From NCBI GenBank assembly GCA_023375785.1, contig SZWC01000844.1, forward strand, positions 173,164-237,163: DNA of 64,000 bases, in the 5' to 3' direction. The stretch's first letter is position 1. Each line of letters opens with the position of its first letter. Of this stretch, positions 1 through 10,965 are shown in pieces. The notes under the pieces are model-generated. The model had not been told where the DNA came from. It was given only the letters and a program-made list of their open reading frames with translations, and searched no databases. The position numbers and the translations under genes are program-made. The DNA comes from Penium margaritaceum. Taxonomy: Eukaryota > Streptophyta > Zygnematophyceae > Desmidiales > Peniaceae.

Positions 1-1351
1 CTTCGACAGTATGCGCTGCATGTACATTCGCCACATGCATGGGAAGGTCCGCGATCAGTCCGAGCGGCGCGTCGATGTCACCGGTGGACATAGAGAAGGA
101 GAGTCGAGTGGGCTGGATGAGGTGCTGCATGTGGAGCGAGCGGACCATCCAGAGCGCAATCGTGGTGTATGTGGCACCGGTGTCCACTATGGCCATGAAC
201 TTGCGTCTGCATATCCACACATAACACCATGCCACATGGACCTCAGATGGTGCGGGTAGTCCGGGGGTGAGGGCCATGGGTGACCAGGTACGGGAGGCAC
301 GTGCGGCGGCATCACGCGCACTAGAGTGAGTGAGGAGGATGCATCTGGATAGCAAGAAGATTCCGGTCATGCTGTCTCGCGTGCATGAGAGGCGGACGCC
401 AAGAGGATAAAGGGAGGGATTGTGAGTGGTGAAGAGGACACGAAGACTTTCCGCGGACTCAAGGGAGTGAAGAAGGAATTCTACCAGGGTGAGGGGATGG
501 CAGTTATCGAGGAGTGGGATAGCGGGAACACGAGGAGTGTGCAGGTTGCTTGTGGGGCAGGTATGTGGTGCAGCGGCGGACGGTCGCGAGGTTCGCGGAG
601 GTGCATGTCGTGGGGGAAAATAGGGTGCGATTTCCTCTAGCGTCCAGCCGCGGATGGTGGGGTTGTACCGACGAGCCAGCTGTAGTCCAGACATGGAGAG
701 GGCTGGTAGGGTCTCCGCGAGTACTTCCTCCGCGGTAGGGTCATGTTCATTCAGGAATTGCAAGGCAACCTCCTGTTCCTCCTCATCAAATGCTCGTGCC
801 ACTCCCTCCCATTGCGCTTCAGTGTCTGGTGGCGGTGCCAGGACATCAAGGATATGCTCCGCGGCATCCAGAGGTGCCTGGTCAGGTTCTGGCCAGTCAT
901 GGCGCGAAAGTCGGCTCAGAGCATCCGCGTTGCGGTTGGCAACCGCCGGCTGGTACTTGATCTTCATGTTGTAGCCGTGCAGGAGGAGGGCCCACTTGGC
1001 TAGGATGCCCTCGTGGTTCTGGGTGGTGAGGAGCCATTGGAGAGCCTGATGGTCCGTGAAGACCGTGAATGGCTTGCCATTCTTTATGTAGTCGCGGAAG
1101 TATTGGAGTGCCCAGAGGACAGCCAGGCACTCGCCTTTCACCGGCTGGTACTTCCGCTCTCCTTCGGTGAGAGCATGACTGGCGTACGCAATCACCTTCT
1201 GGGTTGGTTCCTGCATTGTATGGGATAGGATGGCGCCCAGCCCGTCCCGCGACCAGTCAGTGGTGATGGAGAATGGGAGGTTGAAGTCGGGGAACTCGAG
1301 CATGGGTGCGTTAACTAGGTGGTGCTTGATTTCCGCCCAGGCGTCCGTGCA
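1..1351 (-). CDS. pol: pol C-terminal part: RNase H, linker and a second retropepsin-like domain (partial, no stop in window)
   Basis: Reading leftwards from the TAA at 1352-1354, one frame stays open for 450 codons to position 1. RNase H comes first. Its three acidic motifs are TDWS (Asp codon 1256-1258), KGECLAV (Glu codon 1130-1132) and TDHQAL (Asp codon 1052-1054), and it ends with the usual NADALSRL about 905-930. A Pro/Ala-rich linker of roughly 200 residues follows. Then comes VWICRRKFMAIVDTGAT, with the catalytic DTGAT at 170-184. This closely matches the element's own protease upstream (IWIYGRKFLAIIDTGAT). The flap region and the second half of the protease are partly present, and the LLGMD box would lie outside the window. 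Integrase normally follows RNase H in Ty3/Gypsy, so a protease here is unexpected. No frameshift is needed to join the domains. Confidence 0.75.
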
Positions 1352-1354
1352 TTA

Positions 1355-2459
1355 TGATGTCCAGTGAAACAGCACATCCTGGTGCGTCAACTCCTGGGGT
1401 GGCTTGATGATGCATGCGTGGTCGCGGACAAACTTCTGGTAGAAAGACAAAACCCAGGAAGATTTTGACTTGTCCCGCGGTAGTGGGCTGACGCCACTCC
1501 TGCACTGCCGCAATCTTCTCGGGATCAGTCTTGATGCCATCCGCACTCATCACAAAGCCAAGGAACTCCATTTCCGCAGCTGTGATGGAGCACTTGGCTG
1601 CCTTGAGCTTGATGTCGGCCTTGCGGAGGGCAGCGAACACAGCGGCCATGGAGGAGAACAGCTCTTCGAAACTGTGCGCCGCAACCATGATGTCGTCAAT
1701 GTAGCAGCTGACATTGGGGATACCGTGGAGGGTGGAGTCCATGACCCGCTGGAACGTTGCACTGGCATTGCGGAGTCCAAAGGACATGCGCGTGAACGCG
1801 TATAGACCCTCTGGCATCACGAATGCTGTCTTGGCAATGGAGTCTGAGTGCTTGGGGACGGCATGGAAGGCAGCCTTGACGTCGAGCTTTGCGAACCATC
1901 CGCGACCCTGTTGCCGCTCCTCTATGTCGACGATCAGCGGCATGGGGTATGCATCCTCCTTGGTCACACGGTCGAGGTCGCGGAAGTTGACGCAGAATTG
2001 TTTGGACCCATTCGGTTTCCCCATGATGACCAAGTTGGCACGCCAGGGGCCGACGATGGGGACAATCACCCCTTGCGCCTTGAATTCTGCGAGCCCCTCT
2101 GTGATGATCTTCTCTTGCTCAGGGAGGATGCGCCGTAGCTTCTGTTTTGTGGGCATGGAATCCCCCATGGAGATGACGTGGAACGCTTCCACCGCCCCCA
2201 AGTCAACTGCAGATCAAGGAAAGATGTCTGCGAATGCGTCCAGTAGGTCGAGGAAGTCTTGCTTTTGTGGTGGGGAGAGTCGTGAATGGAGCATGTGATC
2301 CCATTTTGGTGGTGGTAGTGGCGCTGTCTCGCGGAGTGGTTAGAACTCCTCTTCCTCCTCAAGTGGAGGGCCAGTTCCAAAGACTTGCTGTCCCCTGTTC
2401 CACAATCCCAGGAGGTTGGTCTATACTCCAGGCTCGGTGGACTCTTCCGCGAGTTCCTG
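1355..2459 (-). pseudogene. pol: Reverse transcriptase domain, broken
   Basis: RNA-dependent DNA polymerase of the element. The continuous segment 2201-1311 encodes 296 residues. It shows the fingers (GFRNASATF-like context FGLRNASATFQ, residues 141-151), the first catalytic aspartate in LDVKAAF (residues 106-112, Asp codon 1881-1883) and the YIDD catalytic box (residues 167-170, 1692-1703). All catalytic residues are intact. Just upstream the frame also contains the typical leader of a Gypsy RT (DLLDAFADIFP, then LGAVEAFHVI), but with stops at 2421, 2340 and 2214. After IFLGF near 1450 the connection region (SFYQKFVRDH) continues in another frame and meets TAA at 1352. One indel and several nonsense changes therefore separate it from the RNase H that follows. 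Confidence 0.92.
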
Positions 2460-3161
2460 TCAGTCGCCGGCTGAGATCTGTTCCGCGTCAGGTACATCCG
2501 CTGAGAGGGGTTGTGACTTGTGTGAGTGGGCCTGGGAGTCCTCGGCCGCAGCATCCAGGAGAGAAAAGGATTCTCCGCCGGTGACAGGTATCGCCATCCT
2601 GTCACCAATGGTGATGGGGCAGTACGCTTCCTCCCCGGACGCGGAGCTGAGTTGCATGATCCCCAGGGAGAAGAGAAGGTTGGCCCACCGCGGTACCAAG
2701 TAGTCCATGCCCAGGAGCACGTCATATGTCCGGGCTCGCGTAACTTGGACGTTCACCGGCTCATGAAGGGATCCCACCTGCATGGGAAGGTCGTGAACTT
2801 CCCCGTCTCCATAGTCCATTCCGCCCGCCGAGTTGGTGAAGAGGCGGCGCGTTGGGAGGGTGCAGTCTGCCCATCCGACCACCAGGAGGATGCGGAACGC
2901 CACGGTGGTGTGAGTGGCTCCCGTGTCGATGATGGCCAGGAACTTCCTTCCGTAGATCCAAATCACACAGCAGGCAACCTCGTAGTGGTTGTCGTCCCGT
3001 CGCGGTGGTTCCAAGGGCTGTGGTGCCCATCCCCACTCTCCTTCCGCGAGACTCAGTGCCAAAGACGTCTTGGGTACCGCACGGTGGGTGTTTTGTGTGC
3101 CGGGTGTACGCGTGACACAGTTGAGAGAGATGCCCACAGCTTGGAGGCGTTGATTGGCCAT
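2460..3161 (-). pseudogene. pol: Retroviral-type aspartic protease (retropepsin) of element 1
   Basis: A 233-codon segment. After about 60 residues of linker comes LAIIDTGAT with the catalytic DTGA at residues 79-82 (Asp codon 2925-2927). The family's second conserved box YDVLLGMDYL follows at residues 147-154. The spacing and the hydrophobic-hydrophobic-Gly/Met-Asp signature fit Ty3/Gypsy proteases, which dimerise and cut Gag-Pol. The same frame continues upstream into gag through stops at 3180 and 3327, and downstream into RT through the TGA at 2460, so it was part of one polyprotein. The methionine at 3161 is simply the first one after the 3180 stop and need not be a real start. Confidence 0.9.
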
Positions 3162-3326
3162 GGCGAACTCCTCCTTTAGTCATGGTGCAATCTCAAGATG
3201 AATGCGGAGGAACTCAAAAAAATTGACTTCCGCAATGGGGGTGGTAAAGAGGCGTTGGACGGGGTCAGTGCTTCTCTTCGCGACTACTGGAGCTATATTG
3301 GGCGTCTGCAAAGATGGGGTTGGTTG

Positions 3327-3920
3327 CTACTCCACCGGGAGTGGTGGTTTTGCCTGTCGTCGTTTCTCCGGCACATCGGTGCGATTGACAACTGCCTCGT
3401 GGAATTGCTCCTCCGCTGCCTCTGCTTTGCACCTCAGGTCCTCTTGTACCCTGGCGGCCACCTGTAGGTCCCATCCACGCAGGCACAATGCTTGGGCTTG
3501 TGCGATGAGAGTCGTTTCTTCGGTAGTGGGAGTTACCTCTCTGGTCTCGTCCTCCACCATCGGTAGTCCCAATTTGACGTTGCGGGCTCCGCTCTCGGGG
3601 TTCACGGATGCCTGTGGGTTGGACAGAATGCCTTGTCCGCCTAGGGCAGCTTGGGATTGATGATCCGATGCCTGTCGCCCAGCTGGCATCTGCTGCTGCT
3701 GCTGCTGACTTGGCCATGCCTGGTTGTAATATTGCTGCCAGTGCTGGACCATGGGGTCCTTCCGCATGGGATCAGTGCGCGGAGCACCATGTCGTTTGCG
3801 CGGGCAATCCCGAGCGATATGCTCCAAACTCTGGCAGGTGTAGCACGCATTTGGCTTCTCCTGCTGCGGAGGCAGAGCATGTGAAGATGAGGGTGTATGG
3901 GTGTCGCCGCCCTGGTATTG
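3327..3920 (-). pseudogene. gag: Gag nucleocapsid region with CCHC zinc knuckle
   Basis: In the gag-pol frame the sequence at 3804-3845 encodes C-Y-T-C-x4-H-x4-C, a retroviral-type zinc knuckle. The glycine usually found before the histidine is replaced by Glu (QSLEH). It is followed by RDCPRKRHG and a Gln-rich tract with six consecutive glutamines. The knuckle binds the genomic RNA in particles. A TGA at 3921-3923 cuts it from the capsid part, and a TAG at 3327-3329 ends this segment. A second TGA at 3180 separates it from the protease. The first methionine (3827) lies inside the knuckle and cannot be the true start. Confidence 0.88.
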
Positions 3921-3923
3921 TCA

Positions 3924-6400
3924 GGTTGACCGCTGTCGGGTGAAGATGGCCGTAGCGTCCCGCACCGCATCTTGAAGGGACAGATAGCGGTCAGCGACCA
4001 TGAGACTGCTGATCTTGTCCGGAAGTGCGCGAATGAGGTTCTGCAGCAGTACCCACAGCGGTAGACCTTCCCCCTGCGGACTTTTGGCCACTGAGGCCCA
4101 GGTCAGGAACTAGTCCAAACATCTACGGATGTCATTGTCCTTGTGCATGACCTCTTCTCAATCTTTCGCAGTGCTTCTTCCTTTGTCAAGTGTTTGAAGC
4201 GCTCGATGAGGGCGTTGCCAAAGTCCTCGAAAGATGGTAAAGGAGCTCGTGCGTTGTACCAGTCCGCTGCCGCTTCGTGGACGTGAAGTTCTGCGGTGGT
4301 AAGAGAGAGGTCGGGCGGAATCCGGCCGATGCTAGCGTAGAGGGTGATTTGTTTGAGCCAGACCCAGGGGTCTTCCTCCGGGGCACCCTTAAAGGAATCC
4401 AGCCGGGGAATGTTGGCGGGCTCGGAACGGATGTATTGCAGCTACGGGACGGTGCTGTGGTTAGTCGTCAACGCAGTCACAACATGTGGCGGGGGAAGGA
4501 TTGCAGGTGAAGCTGCGGAGTATCCACTTGGAGGGGTCGGCATCTGGAGCTGCTCCGCGATAATGGGAAGGTTTTCTTGCGTAGGATGGAGAGGCATGTA
4601 CCAGAAAGAGGGAGCGGATGTGCAGGCTGTGTAGAGTGTGGATAAGAATGTTGTCCTAGGCGGCAGACCCTGAGTCCCCTATATCAGTGGCGCCGTTGTC
4701 TGGGGCACCCAGTACGTCTGAGCAGGTGGGACCGCAGCCGCGGGGTGGAGAGGAATTGTTGGTCTAGCGTTGGCGGTCGGGTGCGGATTCCCTTGAGCTG
4801 TTGCGGGGGCAGGTATAAATGGCTTTGTGCAGTTGGTTGTGGCATTGGCAGCGAGGCCTGAGGAGCCGCTCTGACTGGCATTGTTCAAGCCAGCTACTGG
4901 TGGGGGAGCTGCTGATAAGCGGGCATGGGTGGCTGCGGCAGAATGTTGGGTACGAGCGTCTGCGGCATCATTCACACCGGCATTGGACCCATGTGCTGCT
5001 TTGTCTGGGTCATCCATAGGGCTGGCGTGGCCGCGGAAGGCTGCGTCATGGTCGTCCGTTGTGCTCCGCCTCCGATCGTCCGCTGCTGATGATTGGTTGG
5101 TTGGGTCGCGGTCAGTGGGGGCTGGGCCGTATTCCCCTAGCGGGCGGCGACCCCTCCGGGTTGGAACATCTGTTGTGGCGGTTGCGTGACTGTGGAGGGC
5201 CTTCTCATCACCCCCGCTTGCATCATGAGCTGCGGTGGCGGATGTGCTAGCTGCTGCGGTCCCGCCGCAGGCAGATGCTGCATGGCTCCCGTCTGCATAT
5301 TGCTCACCATCACCTGCTACTGCGGTGGTGTACTTGGTGCAAGCTGCTGCGGGGGCGCCCCAGTTGGCAGAGTAACCAAATTCAGCTGTGGCGTATGCGG
5401 CTGCATTGGCCCGGACGCGGGGAGCTGCGGCGCCGTCCCTGCCTGCCCGCCCCCCATGTGTGGCTGTAGCGAGTACCTCAGTAGCTGAGCCACTCGAATT
5501 GCCTTTAGTTGCGCGGCTGCGCCTGTGGCGATCATTCCCATGGTTAGAGGAGTCTGACTCATGGGGAGTTGGTTCACCAGTGGCTGCGCGGCTCCTGATG
5601 CCTGCGCGAACACGGGCATCCCCATCTGTATGCTTTTCGTGGGCTATGCTGATGTGGCCATCTGCTGCTGTTGCAAGCCGGGTATGGGAGGTTCCGCAGT
5701 CAGGACTCCCATGATTACCCCAGCCTGCTGCTACGGTGGGTTCATGTCCTGTGGCATCCCAAAGGCGGGGGCTAGGAGTCCTACCCGCTGCAGTTGCGCT
5801 GAGGTATGCTGCTCGTCCGGTGCTGGTGCCTCAGGGATCCCTGAATCCTCAGGGCTCAGCGGTAAGGGTCGCGGATGTGCTGGCGGGGGCGTGTGCTGCG
5901 ACTCCGTTCCGCCAGTATCCTGCTGCTACTGCCCGCCACAATGCCGATACACCAATCCGCGATAAGCCTCGAGTTCTCTACCACCGGAGGTTACCTCCAG
6001 CAAAGGTAGTGCATCGGAGAACCACGGCGCCCCAAGCGGCACATTCTGCTGGCCCTCTTGTCCCTGCTGCTGCTGGACTGATCCATGACTGTCAGAACTG
6101 TGGACACTCTCCACCTCCACGTCTTCACCCAGCGCATCCATAATGCGGCACCAGTACAGCTGCTCCAACCACTAGGTCACTCGTCGGTGCTGAGCGAGCG
6201 GATCGAGGCCTGGTGAGGAGTCCACTGGCGTGCGGAACAGCACCAGTGAGGAGTCCCTGCTTCCCGCGTAGGTCGCGGCCCATCGTCGGAGGAAAAACCG
6301 CGCTAATGGCTGCTACTGCTGACGCCCGGTGTCCTGATGCACAAGGCTGGCCGTCGACATCAACGACTGATCTGGAAGGCACGTGCAGTTCTACTGGCAA
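3924..6400 (-). pseudogene. gag: Gag N-terminal region and capsid domain, frameshifted
   Basis: The capsid core of the Retrotrans_gag type is visible around 4400-3930. FKGAPEEDPWVWL is followed by AADWYN (4253-4264) and FEDFGNALIERF. A frame change near 4150 and a TAG at 4110 come next, then LPDKISSLMVADRYLSLQDAV. Before the capsid lies a long low-complexity Pro/Gln/Ala/Gly region in two frames: 6168-5300 with internal stops, and 5017-4679 ending in TAG at 4679-4681. Two candidate starts exist, Met at 6400 shortly after the primer binding site and Met at 6168 (MEQLYWCRIMDALGED). I cannot choose between them because the frame changes between them. Together with the nucleocapsid part this is a structural polyprotein of a virus-like particle, now non-functional. 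Confidence 0.82.
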
Positions 6401-6420
6401 ATAGCAAAGAACTATCCACG

Positions 6421-6432
6421 CTCATCGCACCA
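6421..6432 (-). promoter_or_regulatory. Candidate primer binding site of element 1
   Basis: On the minus strand the LTR-like sequence ends in GTGTCA, and the next bases begin with TGG, as required to pair with a tRNA CCA end. An alternative is GGGGTATCAGTG at about 6435-6447, which resembles the initiator-Met site TGGTATCAGAGC but lacks an exact match. The LTR end is therefore uncertain by some 20 bp. Confidence 0.4.
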
Positions 6433-7685
6433 TGACACTGATACCCCCAATTTTGTTGCACCCTTTATTGCATCCGCGGATGTCTGCGCTCCGCGCTATT
6501 TCGCGGATCAGGCACTATCACCACCACCACTATGCACGTTAAATAAGCAGTGACGCTTACACGTCAACTTCAGATGGTGAACAACTCCGCGGTCCACCGG
6601 TCTGGATTTCTGCGCACGGACCTCACCAATGTGTGTCACTCCGCGGTCCACTTCTTCCCACCCGGGAGTCCACCACCTCGTGGCGTCCGACTCCTCTCCA
6701 CGGAACCCTTGTTCCACGGATGTGTGTAAGCAAGGGAAACCGACGGAAGCTCACTCCACTCGGACTTTTGGTTCTTCCTGCACTTAGTCCCCCAGTCCGC
6801 GGACTGGACTCCGAGAGTAACGAAAGGCAAGAGGGCAGTGGGCAGGGAACACAGATGAGAGTGGGTAAAGTGTCTTTGATGAAAGCTTGTAATGCGGAGT
6901 ACACGGAATGCTCGAGAGGCAAGCAAGACTGAGTTGCACTTATGCTACTACTACTGCGGCCCTTTTCTACTCAGGACTCCGCACGGTGTGTCTACACCCC
7001 GTAGGTATCATCCTTCTCACAACACCTCTCTCTTCCTACTTGGACTCCACGCGGTGCGGCTACGTATCGTGGGTCTCGTCCTTACCCACACACACACATG
7101 CACTGCATATCATCTACTGATCACTTTCTTCAACAGCGGCTCGTGCACGCGGTTCTTTGTGTTCTTCCTTGAATCTTCGTCCTCCGCAGTGCGTCCTCCC
7201 GGTCCTCCTCCTTGATCACCGCTGTCAGCCTTGTGCTCTGATTGGTCGCGCTCCTACTGCCTCCCTCCTGACATCCAGTTCAGCCGGTGGATGTCTTGCA
7301 CGTCTGACGCGCATGCTTCACTTCCACCTCTCCACGGCTTCGTCTCATGCTCCTTTTCCACCGCAGACTCTCATCCCCGCCTTTCCCGCCTCTTTTCGCC
7401 TCCTCCGCAACAAGCACTTTCAATAGCTGTACAAAGGCCGCCGCTGGCTATTGGTGCCTTGGAGACAACTCTCCCGCCAACCCATCTTTTCCGCCACCGC
7501 CACTGGATTCCGCGCCACCCCACACTCTACCGCAATCTCATTGCAGGAGCCAGCTTTCCGCGCAGATCCTCCATTGTTCCGCGGTCCTTGTCTAGGTCTT
7601 CTCCGCGGATCTGCCAGACCGCGGAGACACATTTCCGCGGATTAGCCACTTCTGCTGCAGAGATGTGGTGGATTTCCGCCTGACA
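6433..7685 (-). repeat. LTR of element 1 (5' LTR in its own sense)
   Basis: About 1.25 kb, starting TGTCAGGCGG at 7685 on the minus strand and ending in CA near 6433 (or 6454). The assignment rests on an inverted, clearly homologous copy at 37565-38807, visible over the whole length, including a (CA)n/(TG)n microsatellite (7087-7098), and on its position directly before gag. No coding potential is credible; open frames inside it are shared by both copies but are not conserved as protein. The U3 end abuts the 10/11-bp satellite without any intervening sequence. Confidence 0.85.
6464..6469 (-). promoter_or_regulatory. AATAAA polyadenylation signal near the LTR 3' end
   Basis: The minus strand reads AATAAA a few tens of bases before the LTR end, a usual place for a retrotransposon poly(A) signal. 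The inverted LTR copy at 37565-38807 has the variant AATGAA at the corresponding place. Confidence 0.4.
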
Positions 7686-8130
7686 GCCTGTAAATGTCTG
7701 GTCAATGCTTGGCAATGCCTAGGTAATGCCTGACAGTTCCTGGCAATGCCTGGCAATGCTTGGGCCATGCCTGGCAATGCATGGACAATGCCTAGCAATG
7801 CCTGGCCATGCGTGGCAATACATGGCAAGGCCTCTACAATGCATGGCAATGCCCGGCAATGCCTCGCAATGCCTGGGCAACGCTTATGCAATGCCTGGGC
7901 ATTGCCTGGTAGGCCTAACAATGCCTGACAATGCCTGGGCAATGCCTAGCAATGACTGGCAATGCCTTGCAACGCCTAGGCAATGCCTGGCAATGCATAG
8001 GGGATGTATGGCAATGCCTAGGAAATGCCTGGAAATGCCTGGGCAAAGCTTGGCACTGCCTAGGAAATGCCTGGCACTGTCTGGCAATGCCTTGCAATGA
8101 CTGGGCAATGCATAACAAGCAATGTCTAGG
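7686..8130 (-). repeat. Satellite of 10/11-bp units, CAATGCCTGG polarity
   Basis: Tandem units read CAATGCCTGG or CAATGCCTGGG on the plus strand, with many point variants. It is the reverse-complement polarity of the block that follows. It begins exactly at the LTR end. No gene is present. Confidence 0.95.
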
Positions 8131-10965
8131 CATTGCCTGGCATTGCCCAGGCATTGCCAGGCATTGCCAGGCATTGCCAGGCATTGCCAGGCATTGCCAA
8201 GCATTGCCAGGCATTGCCCAGGCATTGCCATGCATTAGCCAGGCATTGCACTGGCTTTGCCCACGCATTGCCAGGCATTGCCAGGCATTTCCCAGGCATT
8301 GCCAGATATTGCCAGGCATTGCCAGGCATTGCCCAGGCATTGCCACGCATTGTTATGCATTGCCAAGCAATGCCAAGCATTGGCAAGCATTGCCCAGGCA
8401 TTGCCATGCATTGCCAGACATTGCCAGGCATTGACAGGCATTGCCAGGCATTGCCCAGGAATTGCACAGGCATTGCCCAGGCATTGCCAGGCATTGTAAG
8501 GCATTTCGTGGCATTGATAGGCATTTCCAGGCAATGCGAAGGCATTGCACATACATTGCCCAGGCATTGCCAGGCATTGCCAGGCATTTCCCAGGCATTG
8601 CTAGGTATTGCTAGGCATTGCCAGGCATTGCTAGGCATTGTCCAGGCATTGACAGGCATTGCCATGCATTGCCCAGGCATTGTCAGGCATTGCCAAGCAT
8701 TGTCAGGTATTGCCCAGGTATTGTGAGGCATTTCTCAGGCATTTCCAAGCATTGCTTGGGCATTGTCACGCATTGCCCAGGCATTGCCATGCATTGCCAG
8801 TCATTCCCTGGCATTGCCCATGCATTGCTAGGCATTGCCCAAGCATTGCTAGGCATTGCTAGGCCTTACCTAGGCATTGCCAGGCATTGCTAGGCATTGC
8901 CCAGGCATTGCCAGACATTGCCTAGGCATTGTGTGGCATTGCAAGGCATTGCCAGGCATTGCCCACACATTGCCATGCATTGTTAGGTATTGCCAGGCAT
9001 TACCAGACATTGGCAAGCATTACCCGGGCATCGCCTGGCATTGCCCACGCATTGCCAGGCATTGCCGAGCTTTGCCAAGATTTGCCAGGCATTGCCAGGC
9101 ATTGCAAGGCATTGCCCAGGCATTGCGAGGCATTGCCAGGCATTGCCAAGGCATTGCACAGACATTTCAAGGCATTTCGTGGCATTGCCAGGCTTTGCCA
9201 TGCATTGTCAGGCATTGCCAGGCATTGCCCAGGCATTGCGAGGCATTACCCGGGCATTGCCAGACATTGCCCAGGAATTGCATAGGCATTTCTAGGCATT
9301 GCCAGGCATTGCCAGGCATTCCCATGCATTGCCCAGGCATTGCTAGGCATTATCACGCATTGCCAGGCATTGCCTAGGCATTGTACAGGCATTGCCCAGG
9401 TATTGCTATATATTGCCAGGCATTGCCAGGCATTGCCAGGCATTGCCCTGGCATTGCCAAGCATTGCCCAAGCATTGTCAGGCATTGTCCAAGCATTGCC
9501 AGGCATTGCCCAGGCATTGCCAGGCATTGCCCACGCATTGCCAGACATTGCCAGGCATTGCCTTGACATTTTCGGGCATTGCCTATGCATTACCACGCAT
9601 TGCTCATGCATTGCCAGGCATTACCAGTCATTGCCAGGCATTGCTCAGGCATTGCAAGGCATTGTCCAAGCATTTCTAGGCATTCCCAGGCATTGCCCAT
9701 GCATTGCCCAGGCATTGCCAAGCACTGTCCAAGCATTTCCAGGCATTGCTAGGAATTGCCCAGGCAGTGATAGGCATAGTCAGGCATTGCTACGCATTGT
9801 TAGGCATTACAAGGCAATGCCCAGGCATTGGACGGGCATTGCCCAGGCATTGCCACGCATTGTCAGGCATTGCCACGCATTGCCCAGGCATTACAAGGTA
9901 TTGCCAGGCATTGCCAGGCATTGGTAGGCATTGCCGAGGCTTTGCCAGGCATTGCCCAGGCATTGCCATACATTTTCAGGCATTGCCAGGTATTGTCAGG
10001 CATTGCCAGGCATTGCCCGGGCATTGCCACGCATTACCCAGGCATTGCAAGGCATTGCTATGCATTACCAGGCATTGCCCAGGCATTGCTAGGCATTGCC
10101 CAGACATTGCCAAGCATTACCAGGCATTGCCTAGGCATTGCGAAGCATTGTCCAGGCATTGCCAGGCATTGCCAATCATTGCCAGGCATTTCCCACGCTT
10201 TGCCAGGCATTGCCAAGCATTGTCAGGCATTGCCCGGGCATTGCCAGGCATTACCCAGGCATTGCTTGGCATTGCCTAGGCATTTTCAGGCATTGCCCAG
10301 ACATCGCCAGGCATTGCCAGTCATTTCCAGGCGTTGCCCAGGCATTGCCACGCATTTCCCAAGCGTTGCCTGGCATTGGAAGGCATTGCGAGGCATTTCC
10401 CAGGCATTGTCGTGCATTGTTAGGTATTGCCAGGCATTGCCAGGCATTGGCAAGCATTACCCAGGCATTGCTTGGCATTGCCCAGGCATTGCCAGGCATA
10501 ACCTAGGCAATGCCTAGCATTACCAAGGCATTGCACAGGCATTCCACAGGCATTGCCAGGCATCGCCAGGCTTTGCCAGGCATTGCAATGCATTGCCAGG
10601 CATTGCACATGCATTGCAAGGCATTACCCAGGCATTACCAGGCATTGCCCAGACATTGCACAGGCATTGCCAGGCATTGCCCATATACTGCGAGGCATTG
10701 CCCAGGCATTGCCAGGCATTGCCAAGGCATTGCCAGGCATTGCCACGCATTGCCACGCATTGCCTAGGCATTGCACAAACATTGCCCAGGCATTGCCAGG
10801 CATTGCGCAGGCATTGCCAGATATTAATAGGCATTGCCAGGCATTCCTCAGGCATTGTCAGGCATTACCAAGGCATTGCAAGGCATTGCCGGGCATTGCC
10901 CAGGCATTTCCAGGCATTGCCCACGCATTGCCAGGCATTGCCTAGGCATTGCCAGGCATTGCAAA
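8131..10965 (+). repeat. Satellite of 10/11-bp units, CCAGGCATTG polarity
   Basis: Tandem GCATTGCCAG (10 bp) and GCATTGCCCAG (11 bp) units are mixed irregularly, with scattered substitutions. The array resumes in the same polarity at 14525 after an inserted LTR element. ORFs of 60-230 codons in several frames follow from the lack of stops in the unit and are not genes. Confidence 0.96.
10961..10965 (+). other. Target site duplication, left copy (GCAAA)
   Basis: GCAAA immediately before the 5' LTR is repeated exactly at 14525-14529 immediately after the 3' LTR. It marks integration of the small LTR element into the satellite. Confidence 0.9.

Larger units (their letters stand above)
1..7685 (-). 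mobile_element. Ty3/Gypsy-type LTR retrotransposon, 5' half (element 1), runs off left edge
   Basis: On the minus strand the order is LTR (7685 to 6433), leader, gag, aspartic protease, reverse transcriptase, RNase H, then a second protease-like domain at the window edge. PR before RT-RNase H, together with a YIDD polymerase box, is the Ty3/Gypsy arrangement. Integrase and the 3' LTR would lie to the left of the window. From about 4150 down to 1450 the coding frame is constant but interrupted by stops at 4110 (TAG), 3921 (TGA), 3327 (TAG), 3180 (TGA), 2460 (TGA), 2421 (TAG), 2340 (TAA) and 2214 (TGA). There are frame changes near 4150 and 1450, and a further TAA at 1352. The copy is therefore dead as an autonomous element. 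Its LTR abuts satellite DNA at 7686. Confidence 0.9.

Noticed and set aside
1470-2298. Plus-strand ORFs opposite the reverse transcriptase (111 and 194 codons)
   Set aside because: Antisense shadows of the RT region, whose minus-strand frame has all catalytic motifs.
2066-2725. 219-codon minus-strand ORF between protease and RT
   Set aside because: Wrong frame relative to the gag-pol frame that contains the protease end and RT leader motifs.
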